DNA of 64,000 nt, taken from assembly GCF_000184705.1 (NCBI RefSeq), contig NC_014831.1, forward strand, positions 1,736,001 through 1,800,000, in the 5' to 3' direction. This document shows, piece by piece, positions 1 through 8,937 of the stretch. Position numbers and translations under genes: made by a program. The stretch comes from Thermaerobacter marianensis DSM 12885. Lineage in GTDB: Bacteria; Bacillota; Sulfobacillia; Thermaerobacterales; Thermaerobacteraceae. How positions within the stretch are numbered: the first letter of the stretch is position 1; every line of letters starts with the position of its first letter. Under the pieces are notes generated by a model. That model saw nothing but the letters and a program-made list of their open reading frames with translations, was not told the origin of the DNA and ran no database searches.

Positions 1-412
1 CGTGGCCGGTCTTGCCGGGACTGCCGTGGCGACGGGAGACGAAGAAGACCTCCCAACGGTGGCCATCGGGATCGACCACCCAGAACTTGTCCTGCCTGGA
101 GTAGCAGCAGAGGGTGTCCTCCTCGACAGTCGCCGCAAGACCACCGTCCCGCACCCGTTCCAGGGCAGACCGAACCTCCGTGACCGATTCCACCTCAATC
201 CCAAAGTGGTGCGTTGAGGTCGCCGACCCTGCCGCGGACCCGGGTTCCTTCGCCGGACCAGCCTGGGTCAAGGCAAGGTTCAGGCCCGGATTATCGAGGA
301 GGAACTGGGCGTAGCCCGGTAGCATCCGGGCAGGGGGCTTGCCAAAGAAGCGTTCGTAGAACCGGACCGACGCCGGAAGATCGGAGACGGGCAGGGCGAT
401 GTGTACGCGCAT
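1..412 (-). CDS. ArsI/CadI-like VOC-family protein (3' end outside window)
   Basis: 137 codons are visible and the C-terminus runs off the left edge. Translation starts at an ATG with a clean GGAGGTGA Shine-Dalgarno 5 nt upstream. The fold is vicinal-oxygen-chelate (glyoxalase/dioxygenase type): an N-terminal HIALPVSDL strand, a central HHFGIEVE segment (His about 69) and a late WEVFFV strand (Glu about 121) provide typical metal ligands. A vicinal Cys pair (residues 102-103, in DTLCCYSRQDKFW) is the mark of the ArsI carbon-arsenic lyase/CadI group, where the cysteines bind the organoarsenical. Known members degrade methylarsenite or are cadmium-induced; the substrate here is inferred. It lies about 155 bp downstream of trpA on the same strand with no clear terminator between, so read-through from the trp operon is possible. 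Confidence 0.8.
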   Translation of the reverse strand, partial: MRVHIALPVSDLPASVRFYERFFGKPPARMLPGYAQFLLDNPGLNLALTQAGPAKEPGSAAGSATSTHHFGIEVESVTEVRSALERVRDGGLAATVEEDTLCCYSRQDKFWVVDPDGHRWEVFFVSRRHGSPGKTGH

Positions 413-568
413 GCTGATCACCTCCGGGGGATTTCTACCGCCATCGTGCACGGCCATGGCCCCGGGAAAAAGTGAGAGGTTCACCGCAAATCCCGCAAGG
501 TTTCCTCCGCACCCTGCAGGGTCGCCTCACACTTTCCGGGGACAACCCCGCCCGCCCCGTCCCCCGGC

Positions 569-1627
569 TCAGGATGGGGCCTCCGCGACGGCCTGCCGGA
601 GCGCCGCGACGAACGAGGTCGCCGCGTCCACCACGGCACGGATACGGTACTCTTCTTCCTTCCCGACCGGGTCGGCGGCTCCTCCCGCCGCCGCCTCGAT
701 GCGGTCGACCAGCGCCGACCCCACGATGACCGCGTCGGCGTGGGCGGCCAGGGCCCGCGCCTGCTCGGGGCCGGCGACGCCGAACCCGATGGCCACGGGC
801 CGCGGCCCCGCCGCGCGGACCCGGTCGAGCCACGCCGGCAGCTCCTCGGGCAGGTCCTTCCGCGCCCCCGTCACCCCCGTCACCGAGACGCAGTAGACGA
901 ACCCGCCCCGGCCGGCGGTGGCCTGGCGCACGTGTTCGGGCGAGCTGGTGGGGGCCACCATGGGGATCAGGTGCAAGCCGGCCGCCCGGAACGCCGCGTC
1001 CGCCGCCCCCCGTTCCACCAGCGGCAGGTCGGGGATGATCACCCCGTCAAAGCCTGCGGCGGCCAGGGGGGCCGGTTCGTCCAGCAGGCCGCGGGCCAGC
1101 AGGGGGTTGGCGTAGGTCAGCAGCACCAGCGCCCCGTCCACGCCGCCGGCACGCAGGTCCCGCACCAGGTCCAGCACGTCCCCAAGCCGCACCCCCCGCG
1201 CCAGGGCGTGCTGGGTCGACCGCTGGATGGTCGGCCCGTCGGCCAACGGATCGGAGAAGGGCATCCCCAGCTCGACCACGTCGGCGCCGGCCGCAAAGAG
1301 GGCGGGGACCAGCTGGCGGGTGGCCTCCAGGCCGGGATGCCCCGCGGTGACGTACACGATCAGTGCCGCCCGCCCTTCGGCCCGGGCCCGGGCCAGAGCG
1401 TCATCCAGGCGGTTGACCGGCTCCGGCACCGTGCCGCCGGGCGCCACCGCCCCGGCCGGCGCGGCCTCGGCGCCGTTGGCAAATGCCGGGACCGCGGTGG
1501 GAGACGCCGGGACGCCGGCCCCCAGCGCCATCGCCCCCGGGCGCGACGCCGCTGCCCCGGGTCGGGGCTGGGATCCGCCGGCTTCGCCCTCCGCCGCTCC
1601 GGCCGTGGACCGGTTCACGCGGTTCAT
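569..1627 (-). CDS. trpA: Tryptophan synthase alpha subunit
   Basis: Splits indole-3-glycerol phosphate into indole and glyceraldehyde-3-phosphate and passes indole to TrpB. The core starts near residue 70 ([12 protein letters not shown]) and holds both catalytic acids: Glu about 119 in [11 protein letters not shown] and Asp about 130 in LADGPTIQ. The phosphate-binding end ([23 protein letters not shown]) is intact. Its ATG overlaps the trpB stop (ATGA), which supports this start. That start adds about 70 residues rich in Ala, Gly and Pro ahead of the normal N-terminus; an internal start such as the Met near residue 33 cannot be excluded. At 352 residues it is well above the usual 250-270. 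Last gene of the trp operon. Confidence 0.95.
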   Translation of the reverse strand: MNRVNRSTAGAAEGEAGGSQPRPGAAASRPGAMALGAGVPASPTAVPAFANGAEAAPAGAVAPGGTVPEPVNRLDDALARARAEGRAALIVYVTAGHPGLEATRQLVPALFAAGADVVELGMPFSDPLADGPTIQRSTQHALARGVRLGDVLDLVRDLRAGGVDGALVLLTYANPLLARGLLDEPAPLAAAGFDGVIIPDLPLVERGAADAAFRAAGLHLIPMVAPTSSPEHVRQATAGRGGFVYCVSVTGVTGARKDLPEELPAWLDRVRAAGPRPVAIGFGVAGPEQARALAAHADAVIVGSALVDRIEAAAGGAADPVGKEEEYRIRAVVDAATSFVAALRQAVAEAPS

Positions 1628-2901
1628 CGCCCTTCCTCCTTTCCCGCGGCGCCGCCGCGGAGCCGCGCCACCTCGGCCACGTCCTTGTCGCCCCGGCCCG
1701 AGAGGCACACCACCACCACGCTGCCCGCCGGCAGCTCGGGCAGCAACCGCCGCAGGTAGGCGATGGCGTGGGCGCTCTCCAGGGCCGGGACGATCCCCTC
1801 CGTCCGGCAGAGGAGCTCGAAAGCCTCCAGCGCCTCCTGGTCGGTCACCGCCTCGTACCGCGCCCGGCCCGTGGCCTTGAGGTAGGCGTGCTCGGGCCCC
1901 ACACCCGGATAGTCGAGGCCCGCGGAGACCGAGTGGGCCGGCCGCACCTGGCCGTCCTCGTCCTGGAGGAGGTAGCTCAGGGCGCCGTGCAGGATCCCCG
2001 GCCGCCCGGCGGTCAAGGACGCCGCGTGACGCCCGGTCTCGAGTCCCTCCCCCGCGGCCTCCACGCCGATCATGGCGACCCCCGCGTCGCCCACGAAGGG
2101 GTAGAACAGGCCCATGGCGTTGCTGCCGCCGCCCACGCAGGCCACCAGCACGTCGGGCAACCGGCCCTCCCGCTCCAGCACCTGGGCCCTGGCCTCCCGG
2201 CCGATCACCGCTTGGAAGTCGCGCACGATGCGCGGGTAGGGATGCGGCCCCACCACCGACCCGATGACGTAGTGGGTCGTCCGGACGTGGGTGACCCAGT
2301 GGCGGATCGCCTCGTTGGTGGCGTCCTTCAGGGTGGCGGTGCCCGAGGTCACGGGCCGCACCCGGGCGCCCAATAGCTCCATGCGGAAGACGTTGAGCTG
2401 CTGGCGCCGCATGTCCTCGGCACCCATGAACACCTCGCACTCGAGGCCCAGCACCGCCGCCGCCGTGGCCGTGGCCACGCCGTGCTGCCCCGCCCCCGTC
2501 TCGGCGATGACCCGCCGCTTGCCCATGCGCCGTGCCAGCAGCGCCTGGCCCAGGGCGTTGTTGATCTTGTGGGCGCCGGTGTGGTTGAGGTCTTCCCGCT
2601 TGAGGTAGACCCGGACCCCGGGGTTGCCGCAGGCCGCCGCCAGCCGGTCGGCCCGGTAGAGGGGCGTGGGCCGCCCGCAGAACTCGGCCAGGTAACCGTC
2701 CAGTTCCGCCCGGAAGGCCGGATCGGCCATGGCCTCTTCGTAGGCCTGCTCCAGTTCCGCCAGGGCCGGGATCACCGTCTCCGGGACGAACCGGCCGCCG
2801 AAGGGGCCGAAGTAGCCCCGGGCATCGGGCACGGCGCCCTCCTGGGCCGGTACCGCCGTCTTTCCCGCCGCCCCGGCGGGATTCGCTGCGACGTTGCCCA
2901 T
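1624..2901 (-). CDS. trpB: Tryptophan synthase beta subunit
   Basis: PLP enzyme joining indole and serine to tryptophan. 425 residues. The PLP lysine is Lys112 in [13 protein letters not shown], the substrate loop [10 protein letters not shown] follows, and the cofactor phosphate is held by GGGSNAMG. Conserved entry motif [12 protein letters not shown] near residues 30-40 fits a TrpB1-type subunit that pairs with TrpA. The start ATG has an AAGGGGAG Shine-Dalgarno, and a 29-nt gap separates it from trpF, the only real gap inside the operon. The stop overlaps the trpA start by 4 nt, consistent with translational coupling of the two subunits. Confidence 0.97.
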   Translation of the reverse strand: MGNVAANPAGAAGKTAVPAQEGAVPDARGYFGPFGGRFVPETVIPALAELEQAYEEAMADPAFRAELDGYLAEFCGRPTPLYRADRLAAACGNPGVRVYLKREDLNHTGAHKINNALGQALLARRMGKRRVIAETGAGQHGVATATAAAVLGLECEVFMGAEDMRRQQLNVFRMELLGARVRPVTSGTATLKDATNEAIRHWVTHVRTTHYVIGSVVGPHPYPRIVRDFQAVIGREARAQVLEREGRLPDVLVACVGGGSNAMGLFYPFVGDAGVAMIGVEAAGEGLETGRHAASLTAGRPGILHGALSYLLQDEDGQVRPAHSVSAGLDYPGVGPEHAYLKATGRARYEAVTDQEALEAFELLCRTEGIVPALESAHAIAYLRRLLPELPAGSVVVVCLSGRGDKDVAEVARLRGGAAGKEEGR

Positions 2902-2930
2902 GGTCACTCCCCTTTTCGCTGAACCCGTTG

Positions 2931-3803
2931 TCAGCGGGCCGGGACCGCCGCCCGCGCCGCCTCGATGAAGCGCACGATCAACTGGGGGTCCTTCACGCCG
3001 CGAGCGCGCTCGACGCCGCTCGAGACGTCGACCCCCCAGGGGCGGACGACCCGGACGGCCTCGGCCACGTTGTCCGGGCGCAGGCCCCCGGCCAGGATCA
3101 CGGGCCGTTGCCGGGCCAGGCGCGCCGCCGCCGTCCAGTCCGCCACGCGGCCCGTCCCCCCGCGCTGGCCCGGCACCGCAGCATCGACCAGGACCAGGTC
3201 CGCCCGGGTTTGGATCGCCCGGGCAGCCACCTCCACCGCGTCCGGGCCGGTGGGCTCCCATGCGATCCCTCTCCGCTCCCCGCCGGCCCCGTGATCTGCG
3301 GCGCCGGCCCGGCCGTCGGGGTGGTGGTCAGCGTGGCGACGGACGCCGGGCGTGCCGCCGTCCGGGTTGTGCCCCCCCGGCTCCCAGGCGTTGGGGCCAG
3401 AGCCCCTGGGGGCCAGGCCCACCGCCCGGATCACCGCGAGCCCCTGCTCCTGCAGCGCCGCCACCACCGCTTCCGGTTCGTCCCCGTGGAGCTGGATGTG
3501 GGTGAGCCCGGCGTGGCGGGCCACCGCCACCATCTCCGCCACGGGGGCATTGACGAACACGCCGACCACCGCCAGCGGCCGCCCCTCTGCCGTCCCGCCG
3601 CCCGGCGCGGTGGACCCCCCCAACACGCCACCTGCCGGCACCGCCCGCCGTACCGCAGCCACGATGCGGCCCGCTGTGTCCGGGTCCACCCGGCGGGGGC
3701 TGGGGGCGAAGACGAAGCCGATGGCGTCGGCGCCCGCCTCCGCCGCCGCCCGGGCGGCGTCCGCATCCCGCAACCCGCAGATCTTGATCCACAGGGGGCT
3801 CAC
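2931..3803 (-). CDS. trpF: Phosphoribosylanthranilate isomerase with low-complexity insertions
   Basis: Converts N-(5-phosphoribosyl)anthranilate to the carboxyphenylamino-deoxyribulose phosphate. The catalytic Cys9 lies in WIKICGL and the general acid Asp207 in [15 protein letters not shown]; the C-terminal phosphate site ([19 protein letters not shown]) is intact. At 290 residues it is about 80 longer than typical TrpF. The excess is a Gly/Ala stretch near 57-77 and a large Gly/His/Pro-rich insertion at about 131-190, both between secondary-structure elements, so the barrel should still fold. GTG start overlaps the trpC stop (GTGA). Confidence 0.93.
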   Translation of the reverse strand: MSPLWIKICGLRDADAARAAAEAGADAIGFVFAPSPRRVDPDTAGRIVAAVRRAVPAGGVLGGSTAPGGGTAEGRPLAVVGVFVNAPVAEMVAVARHAGLTHIQLHGDEPEAVVAALQEQGLAVIRAVGLAPRGSGPNAWEPGGHNPDGGTPGVRRHADHHPDGRAGAADHGAGGERRGIAWEPTGPDAVEVAARAIQTRADLVLVDAAVPGQRGGTGRVADWTAAARLARQRPVILAGGLRPDNVAEAVRVVRPWGVDVSSGVERARGVKDPQLIVRFIEAARAAVPAR

Positions 3804-4744
3804 GCGCCGCCACCCCCCGGCGCGCCCGCCAGCTGCCGCAGCCACCCGGCGGGGTCGCCGCTCCGCATGAGCGCCTCCCCCACCAGCACCGCGTCAGCCC
3901 CCAGGGCGTGGAGATCCCGGGCCCGCTGGGGGGTGGTGATGCCGCTGGCCGCCACCCGCACCACCGCGTCCGGCAGCAGGGGCACCAGGGCCGCGAACCG
4001 GTCCGGGTCGATGGCGAAGGTATCCAGGTCCCGGTGGTTGACCCCGATGAGCCGCGCCCCCGCCGCCACGGCCGCCTCCACATCCCGGCGGTCGTTGACC
4101 TCGACGAAGGGCTCAAGACCCAGCTCCTCGGCCGCCCGCACCAGGCGGGCCAGCTCCCGGGGCGGCACGATGCGGGCGATGAGCAGCACCGCGTCGGCCC
4201 CCGCCAGCACGGACTCGAGGAGCTGGTACCGGCTGACCACAAAGTCCTTCTGCAACACCGGCAGGCCCAGGGGCCGCACCCGCTCCAGGTCCGCCACGTC
4301 GCCGTGGAAGTGGTCGGGCTCGGTGACCACGCTCAGGGCCGCCGCCCCGCCGGCCTGATACGCCCGGGCCTGTTCCACCGGGTCGAACCCGCCCCGCCCG
4401 GCCCCGGCCAGCCGCCCCGCCGCCGGCGAGGCCCGCTTGATCTCGGCGATGACCGCCGGGACGGGCCGGTGCCGGCCGCCCGCAAGCACCGCCGTCAAGC
4501 TCCGCCGCGGCTGGTGCCGGAGGACCTGCTCCACCGCCCGTTCCAGGGCCGCCTCCGGCCGCCGGGCCTGGCGCTCCGCCAGCCGCCGCTGGACGCTGGC
4601 GACAATGGCCGCCAGCCGCCCGGCCTCCGGCCGCAGACCACCCGGCGCCGGACGAACCGGCCCCCCGGCCGCTCCGGGCCGCACCGGACCGGCCGGAAGC
4701 CCCGCCGCCCCGTCCCGCCGAGGCGCCTGACCCCGGCCCGTCAT
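3800..4744 (-). CDS. trpC: Indole-3-glycerol phosphate synthase
   Basis: Ring-closing decarboxylation of CdRP to indole-3-glycerol phosphate. Recognised by VIAEIKRASPAAG (catalytic Lys), LSVVTEPDHFHGD, VLQKDFVVSRYQL and the C-terminal ASGITTPQRARDL/ADAVLVGEALM phosphate site. 314 residues; about 35-40 residues at the N-terminus are Gly/Pro/Arg-rich and have no counterpart in typical TrpC. The ATG overlaps the trpD stop by 4 nt (ATGA), and the trpC stop overlaps the trpF GTG in the same way. Confidence 0.96.
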   Translation of the reverse strand: MTGRGQAPRRDGAAGLPAGPVRPGAAGGPVRPAPGGLRPEAGRLAAIVASVQRRLAERQARRPEAALERAVEQVLRHQPRRSLTAVLAGGRHRPVPAVIAEIKRASPAAGRLAGAGRGGFDPVEQARAYQAGGAAALSVVTEPDHFHGDVADLERVRPLGLPVLQKDFVVSRYQLLESVLAGADAVLLIARIVPPRELARLVRAAEELGLEPFVEVNDRRDVEAAVAAGARLIGVNHRDLDTFAIDPDRFAALVPLLPDAVVRVAASGITTPQRARDLHALGADAVLVGEALMRSGDPAGWLRQLAGAPGGGGA

Positions 4745-5868
4745 CCCGCCACCTCCCCGGCGGTCCGGGGCGCCAGGGCGCGGGTGAAGCGGACCCATTC
4801 CTCCAGCTTGGCCGCCGCTGCCCCGCTGTCGATGGCCCGGGCCGCCTCCGCCACCCCTTCCCGCAGGTCGGCCGCCCGGCCCGCCGCCACCAGCGCACCG
4901 GCGGCGTTGAGCAGCACCGCATCCCGGTAGGCGCCGGGGCGGCCCTCCAGGACCTGGCGGGCGATGGCCGCGTTGCGGGCGGGGTCGCCGCCGACGATGG
5001 CCTCCAAGGGGTACACCGGCAGGCCGGCGTCGGCGGGTTCGACCTCCATGACCGTCACGTCGCCGCCGTCCACCCGGGCCACCCGCGTCGGCCCGCAGAC
5101 GGACATCTCGTCCAGGCCCGGCGCCCCGTGGACCACCAGGGCCCGCTCGACCCCCAGGTCGACCAGCACCCGGGCCACCGGCTCCACCAGATCGGCGGCG
5201 TAGACGCCCAGCAGCTGGTACTGGGCACCGGCCGGGTTCGTCAGGGGGCCCAGCAGGTTGAAGATCGTCCGCACCCCCAGCTCCCGCCGCGGCCCGGCGG
5301 CATGGCGCATGGCCCCGTGCAGGCGGGGCGCGAAGAGGAAGGCGATGCCCACCTCGTCCAGGCACCGGCCCAGGGCGTCGGGTTCCAGGTCCAGGTTCAC
5401 GCCCAGGGCCTCCAGCACGTCGGCGCTGCCGCAGCGGCTGGAGACGGAGCGGTTGCCGTGCTTGGCCACCGGCACCCCCAGCGCCGCGACCACGACGGCG
5501 GCCAGGGTGGAGATGTTGAAGGTGTGTCGCCCGTCGCCCCCGGTGCCACAGGTGTCCACGACCCCCTGCCGGCGGGTCCGGACGGGCGTGGCATGCCGCC
5601 GCATGGCGCGGGCGGACCCGGCGATCTCGGCCGGCGTCTCGCCCTTCATCCGCAGGGCGACCAGGTAGCCCGCCACCTGGGCGGGGGTGGCCGCCCCCGA
5701 CATGATGACGTCCATCGCCGCTTCCGCCTCGGCGGCCGTCAGGTCGCAGCCCGACAGGACCTTCACCAGCGCCGCCTGCAGCGCGTTGGTACCCGGCTGG
5801 CCGGTCGGGCCCGGCTCCGGTTGGGTCGCCGGGCCCGATGGGCCGGCGGCCGGCAGATTGGCGTTCAT
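4741..5868 (-). CDS. trpD: Anthranilate phosphoribosyltransferase
   Basis: Transfers phosphoribose from PRPP to anthranilate. The PRPP loop CGTGGDGRHTFNIST, the KHGNRSVSSRCGSADVLEALG segment and the FNLLGPLTNPAGA motif are all intact in order. 375 residues including a short Pro/Gly-rich N-terminal stretch before the first helix. The ATG overlaps the trpG stop (ATGA). It is a separate gene, not fused to trpG. Confidence 0.97.
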   Translation of the reverse strand: MNANLPAAGPSGPATQPEPGPTGQPGTNALQAALVKVLSGCDLTAAEAEAAMDVIMSGAATPAQVAGYLVALRMKGETPAEIAGSARAMRRHATPVRTRRQGVVDTCGTGGDGRHTFNISTLAAVVVAALGVPVAKHGNRSVSSRCGSADVLEALGVNLDLEPDALGRCLDEVGIAFLFAPRLHGAMRHAAGPRRELGVRTIFNLLGPLTNPAGAQYQLLGVYAADLVEPVARVLVDLGVERALVVHGAPGLDEMSVCGPTRVARVDGGDVTVMEVEPADAGLPVYPLEAIVGGDPARNAAIARQVLEGRPGAYRDAVLLNAAGALVAAGRAADLREGVAEAARAIDSGAAAAKLEEWVRFTRALAPRTAGEVAG

Positions 5869-6578
5869 TCAAGACCCCTCCTCAACCCATGCGGAAGCAC
5901 CCGGCCGTCCGTTGCGGCCTCAGCCTGCTCGACCACCTCGCTGGCCTCAGCCACCGCAGTCGCGTCCGTTGCCCCATGGCCCCGCCGAACCTCCCGCATC
6001 TTCCGGGCGATGGCGAGGAACCGGGCCAGGATGTGCCGCCCCTGGGGCGTCAGCACCGATTCCGGGTGGAACTGCAGCCCGTACACCGGGCGATGGCGGT
6101 GGCGCAAGCCCATGATCAGGCCGTCCTCCGTCCAGGCGCAGACCTGGAGATCGGGCGGCAGGGAGCCCGGTTCCACCACCAGGGAGTGGTAACGGCCGGC
6201 CTCCAAGGGCGACGGCAGCCCCGCCAGCAGGCCGGTGCCGTCGTGGTAGATGGGCCAGGCCATGCCGTGGACGGGCTCCGGTCCCCGCACCACCCGGGCC
6301 CCCAGGGCGGCGGCGATGGCCTGGTGTCCCAGGCAGACCCCCAGCAGGGGACGGCGGGGATCCAGCTGCCGGACCACGTCGACGGAGCAGCCCGCCTCCG
6401 CCGGGGTACAGGGGCCGGGCGAGAGGACCACCCCGTCGGGGTCCCGTTCCTCGACCCCCGCCGCGTCGATGGCGTCGTTGCGGAAAACTTCCACCTCCGC
6501 CCCCAGCTCGGCCAGAAGCTGGACCAGGTTGTAGGTGAAGGAGTCGTAGTTGTCGATGACCAGCACCCGCAGGCTCAT
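5865..6578 (-). CDS. trpG: Anthranilate synthase glutamine amidotransferase subunit
   Basis: Class I glutamine amidotransferase that feeds ammonia to TrpE. Starts with the usual LVIDNYDSFTYNLVQ strand; the nucleophile is Cys82 in LLGVCLGHQAIAAALG and the His-Glu partners lie in LQFHPESVLTPQG. 237 residues, slightly long because of a 35-residue tail. Could also serve para-aminobenzoate synthesis as PabA, since no other amidotransferase is visible here. ATGA overlap with trpE. Confidence 0.96.
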   Translation of the reverse strand: MSLRVLVIDNYDSFTYNLVQLLAELGAEVEVFRNDAIDAAGVEERDPDGVVLSPGPCTPAEAGCSVDVVRQLDPRRPLLGVCLGHQAIAAALGARVVRGPEPVHGMAWPIYHDGTGLLAGLPSPLEAGRYHSLVVEPGSLPPDLQVCAWTEDGLIMGLRHRHRPVYGLQFHPESVLTPQGRHILARFLAIARKMREVRRGHGATDATAVAEASEVVEQAEAATDGRVLPHGLRRGLE

Positions 6579-8293
6579 GCCGAGACCTCCCTGTCGCCGC
6601 TCCCGGCCACCACCGGGGACGAACCGGCCCGGCCGCCGGCGTCACTCGCCCCGCTGGCGGTGCTGACGGCCGGCATGGCGATCCCGCTGCCCCCGCCGGC
6701 CGCGGTCCCTTCGCCTCCCGGGCCGCCCCTGCGACCGAGACCGCCCAGGGCCAGGGCCAGGGCACGGAGCCCCGACCGGGCCTTGGCTTCCGTCTCCTCC
6801 CACTCCGCCTCGGGCCGGGATCCGGCCACCACCCCGGCGCCCACCTGCAGGAAACCCCGGCCCCGATGGAGCACCAGGGTCCGGATGGCGATGCACATGT
6901 CCAGGTCGCCGTTGTAGCCCAGGTACCCCACGGCGCCGCCGTAGGGCCCGCGGGCCACGGGCTCCAGCTCGTCGATGATCTCCATGGCCCGCACCTTGGG
7001 GGCGCCCGTCAGGGTCCCCGCGGGGAAGCAGGCGGCCAGGGCGTCCACCGCGTCGCGGCCGTCGGCCAGCTCGCCCGTTACGTCGGAGGCCAGGTGCATC
7101 ACGTGGGAGTAGCGCTCCACGTACATCAGCCGCTGGACCCGCACCGTGCCCGGCCGGCAGACCCGGCCCAGGTCGTTGCGGCCCAGGTCGACCAGCATGG
7201 TGTGCTCGGCCCGCTCCTTGGGGTCGGCCAAGAGCTCCCGCTCCAGGGCCTGGTCCTCGTCGTCGGTGGCGCCCCGGCGGCGGGTGCCGGCCAGGGGCCG
7301 GGTCAGGGCCCGCCGCCCCTCCACCCGCACCAGCAGCTCCGGCGATGCCCCCAGCAGCGTGGTGTCCCGGTCGAAGCGGAGGAAGAACATGTAGGGCGAG
7401 GGCGACACCACCCGCAGGGCGCGGTAGAGGTCGAGGTCCGAGGGAACCTCCGGCTCGGCCAGGGCCCCGGGCCACGGGAACTCGAACCGCCGGGACAGCA
7501 CCACCTGGAAGGCGTCGCCCGCCCGGATGTAGCCCTGGGCCTGCCGCACGGCAGCCAGGAAGGTCTCGCGGTCCACGTTGCTCCGCAGGGCGGCAAGCAA
7601 ACCGCCACGCCCGCCGCCCGCCGGCGCCGCCGTGCCGGCCCCGTCCAGGAAGATCGGTGGCCGCGGGGGCAGGGGCTCCGCCAGGCGGCCCAGGGCCGTC
7701 TCCAGCCGCCGGAGGGCGGCCCGGGTGGCCTGGCCGCCCGCACCATCCGCCGAATCGGTCCGTGGTCCACCCTCCGCCCCGTTGCCCTCCCGGGCGGCCA
7801 CCGGCAGGAGCGGGGCGATGAGCCGTAGCCGGTGGGTGACGTGGTCGAGCACCGCCAGCAAGGCGCATTCCATGAACCGGGCGACGGGCAGCAGGGGGTC
7901 CGCCGGCGGGCGGGCCGGCAACCGCTCCAGGAAACGGACGGCATCGTACCCCACATAGCCCACCGCCCCTCCGGCGAACCGGAGCCCGGCCGGGACGGGG
8001 CGGCGGGGGACGAACTGGCGCAGCGCCTCGAAGGGGTCGGCCGGCCCGGGCGTGACATCCACCACGGCACCGCCGGGTTCGTCCCGGTGGTAGATGGCCG
8101 ACCCTGAACCGGTGCAGACCAGTTCCCGCAGGGGCATGACACCCACGTAGGAATAACGGCCCGACCGCTCGCCCCCGCCGAGGCTCTCCAGGATGAAGCC
8201 GGGTCCGTCACCGGCCAGCCGCCGGAACAGGGTGACGGGGGTCTCCTGGTCCAGGGCCAGTTCGAGAACCAGGGCGCCGGTGGCGTCGTCCAT
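6575..8293 (-). CDS. trpE: Anthranilate synthase component I
   Basis: Chorismate to anthranilate, the first committed step. 572 residues. The N-terminal domain carries FILESLGGGERSGRYSYVG (the LLES-type element of the tryptophan feedback site). The C-terminal catalytic domain shows FQVVLSRRFEF, SPSPYMFFLRF, RPLAGTRRRGA, HTMLVDLGRNDLGRV and FPAGTLTGAPKVRAMEII. About 55 C-terminal residues are Gly/Ser/Ala-rich filler. The ATG follows GGGAGAGGAGACCGCC. It is the first gene of the operon, directly behind the T-box leader. Confidence 0.96.
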   Translation of the reverse strand: MDDATGALVLELALDQETPVTLFRRLAGDGPGFILESLGGGERSGRYSYVGVMPLRELVCTGSGSAIYHRDEPGGAVVDVTPGPADPFEALRQFVPRRPVPAGLRFAGGAVGYVGYDAVRFLERLPARPPADPLLPVARFMECALLAVLDHVTHRLRLIAPLLPVAAREGNGAEGGPRTDSADGAGGQATRAALRRLETALGRLAEPLPPRPPIFLDGAGTAAPAGGGRGGLLAALRSNVDRETFLAAVRQAQGYIRAGDAFQVVLSRRFEFPWPGALAEPEVPSDLDLYRALRVVSPSPYMFFLRFDRDTTLLGASPELLVRVEGRRALTRPLAGTRRRGATDDEDQALERELLADPKERAEHTMLVDLGRNDLGRVCRPGTVRVQRLMYVERYSHVMHLASDVTGELADGRDAVDALAACFPAGTLTGAPKVRAMEIIDELEPVARGPYGGAVGYLGYNGDLDMCIAIRTLVLHRGRGFLQVGAGVVAGSRPEAEWEETEAKARSGLRALALALGGLGRRGGPGGEGTAAGGGSGIAMPAVSTASGASDAGGRAGSSPVVAGSGDREVSA

Positions 8294-8363
8294 GGCGGTC
8301 TCCTCTCCCTTCCCATCCAGCGCAGGTGGCAGCTTCCGTCCCTTCGCCCGCGTCAAAGCAAGC

Positions 8364-8393
8364 GGCGCCTTCCGTCCGGGGACGGAAGGCGCC
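8364..8393 (-). terminator. Second T-box-controlled terminator, weak U-tract
   Basis: Perfect 13-bp stem with a 4-nt loop (arms 8364-8376 and 8381-8393), directly after the second T-box core. The following RNA is GCUUGCUUUG, so the U-tract is broken by G and C. It may act as a weaker terminator or a pause site than the first module. Confidence 0.75.
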
Positions 8394-8462
8394 GTTCCGT
8401 GGTGCCACCCCAATTAGGCCCACCGCGTTCGGAGCCCGGCCAGACCGGGTCCGCGCCCAAAC

Positions 8463-8494
8463 AAAAAACCCTTCCGCCTTCGGGGCGAAAGGGT
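8463..8494 (-). terminator. First T-box-controlled terminator
   Basis: Minus strand: ACCCTTTCGCC and GGCGGAAGGGT pair over 11 bp (one G-U) and are followed by six T residues. Its 5' arm follows the first T-box core, as expected for mutually exclusive terminator/antiterminator pairing. Confidence 0.9.
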
Positions 8495-8825
8495 GCTTCC
8501 GCGGTGCCACCCGACTTAGGCCGGTGGGCCTCACTCTTCCGGGTACGGGCGCAAGGCCGATACCCTCCCCCGGGTCACGGTGGGGGCTCCGGCAGGGCCT
8601 ACTGGCTGGCGCCACCGGTCCCGCCCCGTCAGCCCGCTGAGCACGGTTCCGCTGCGGGTGCCGTCGCGCCTGCGTTCGGCCTGCGGCTTGCGGGTCCATT
8701 CGGCGTGCCCTCTGGCGGGCCGGCCTCGCACCCTCCCGGACGAACCGGGCTGCCGGCTCGCTGGCCGCCGGTACACGCCTACTCGTCCCGCGCATCGCCT
8801 TTGGCGTGCTGGGCTGTTGCCTCGG

Positions 8826-8854
8826 ATTTTAGAGGGGCCGGGGCCGGCTGTCAA
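8826..8854 (-). promoter_or_regulatory. sigma-A promoter of the trp operon
   Basis: On the minus strand, TTGACA (8854-8849) and TAAAAT (8831-8826) are separated by exactly 17 bp. Only one mismatch to the consensus hexamers exists in this very GC-rich sequence. Predicted transcription start is near 8819, just before the T-box stem I. Confidence 0.88.
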
Positions 8855-8937
8855 CGGGAGGCGGGCCCGTCCGGTTCGCCGGCCGGCGTCATCCCCCGCC
8901 ATCGGCCTGGACCGGGGGGAAGGATCCGTCACCCCCC

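Larger units (their letters stand above)
8330..8819 (-). ncRNA. tRNA-Trp T-box leader, one stem I with two decision modules
   Basis: Reading the minus strand from about 8819, the leader shows the T-box opening GGCGATGCGCGGGACGAGTA, the distal stem I elements AGCGAGCCGG and GCGAGGCCGGC, and a specifier loop GAATGGACC. The specifier codon is UGG (8698-8696), that is tryptophan. Two copies of the T-box core follow (8515-8501 and 8416-8401), each with its own terminator. Both bulges read UGGC, which pairs with a GCCA acceptor end and suits the G discriminator of bacterial tRNA-Trp. The second module begins only about 100 nt after the first, too close for a second stem I. The leader therefore looks partly duplicated. 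Confidence 0.93.
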
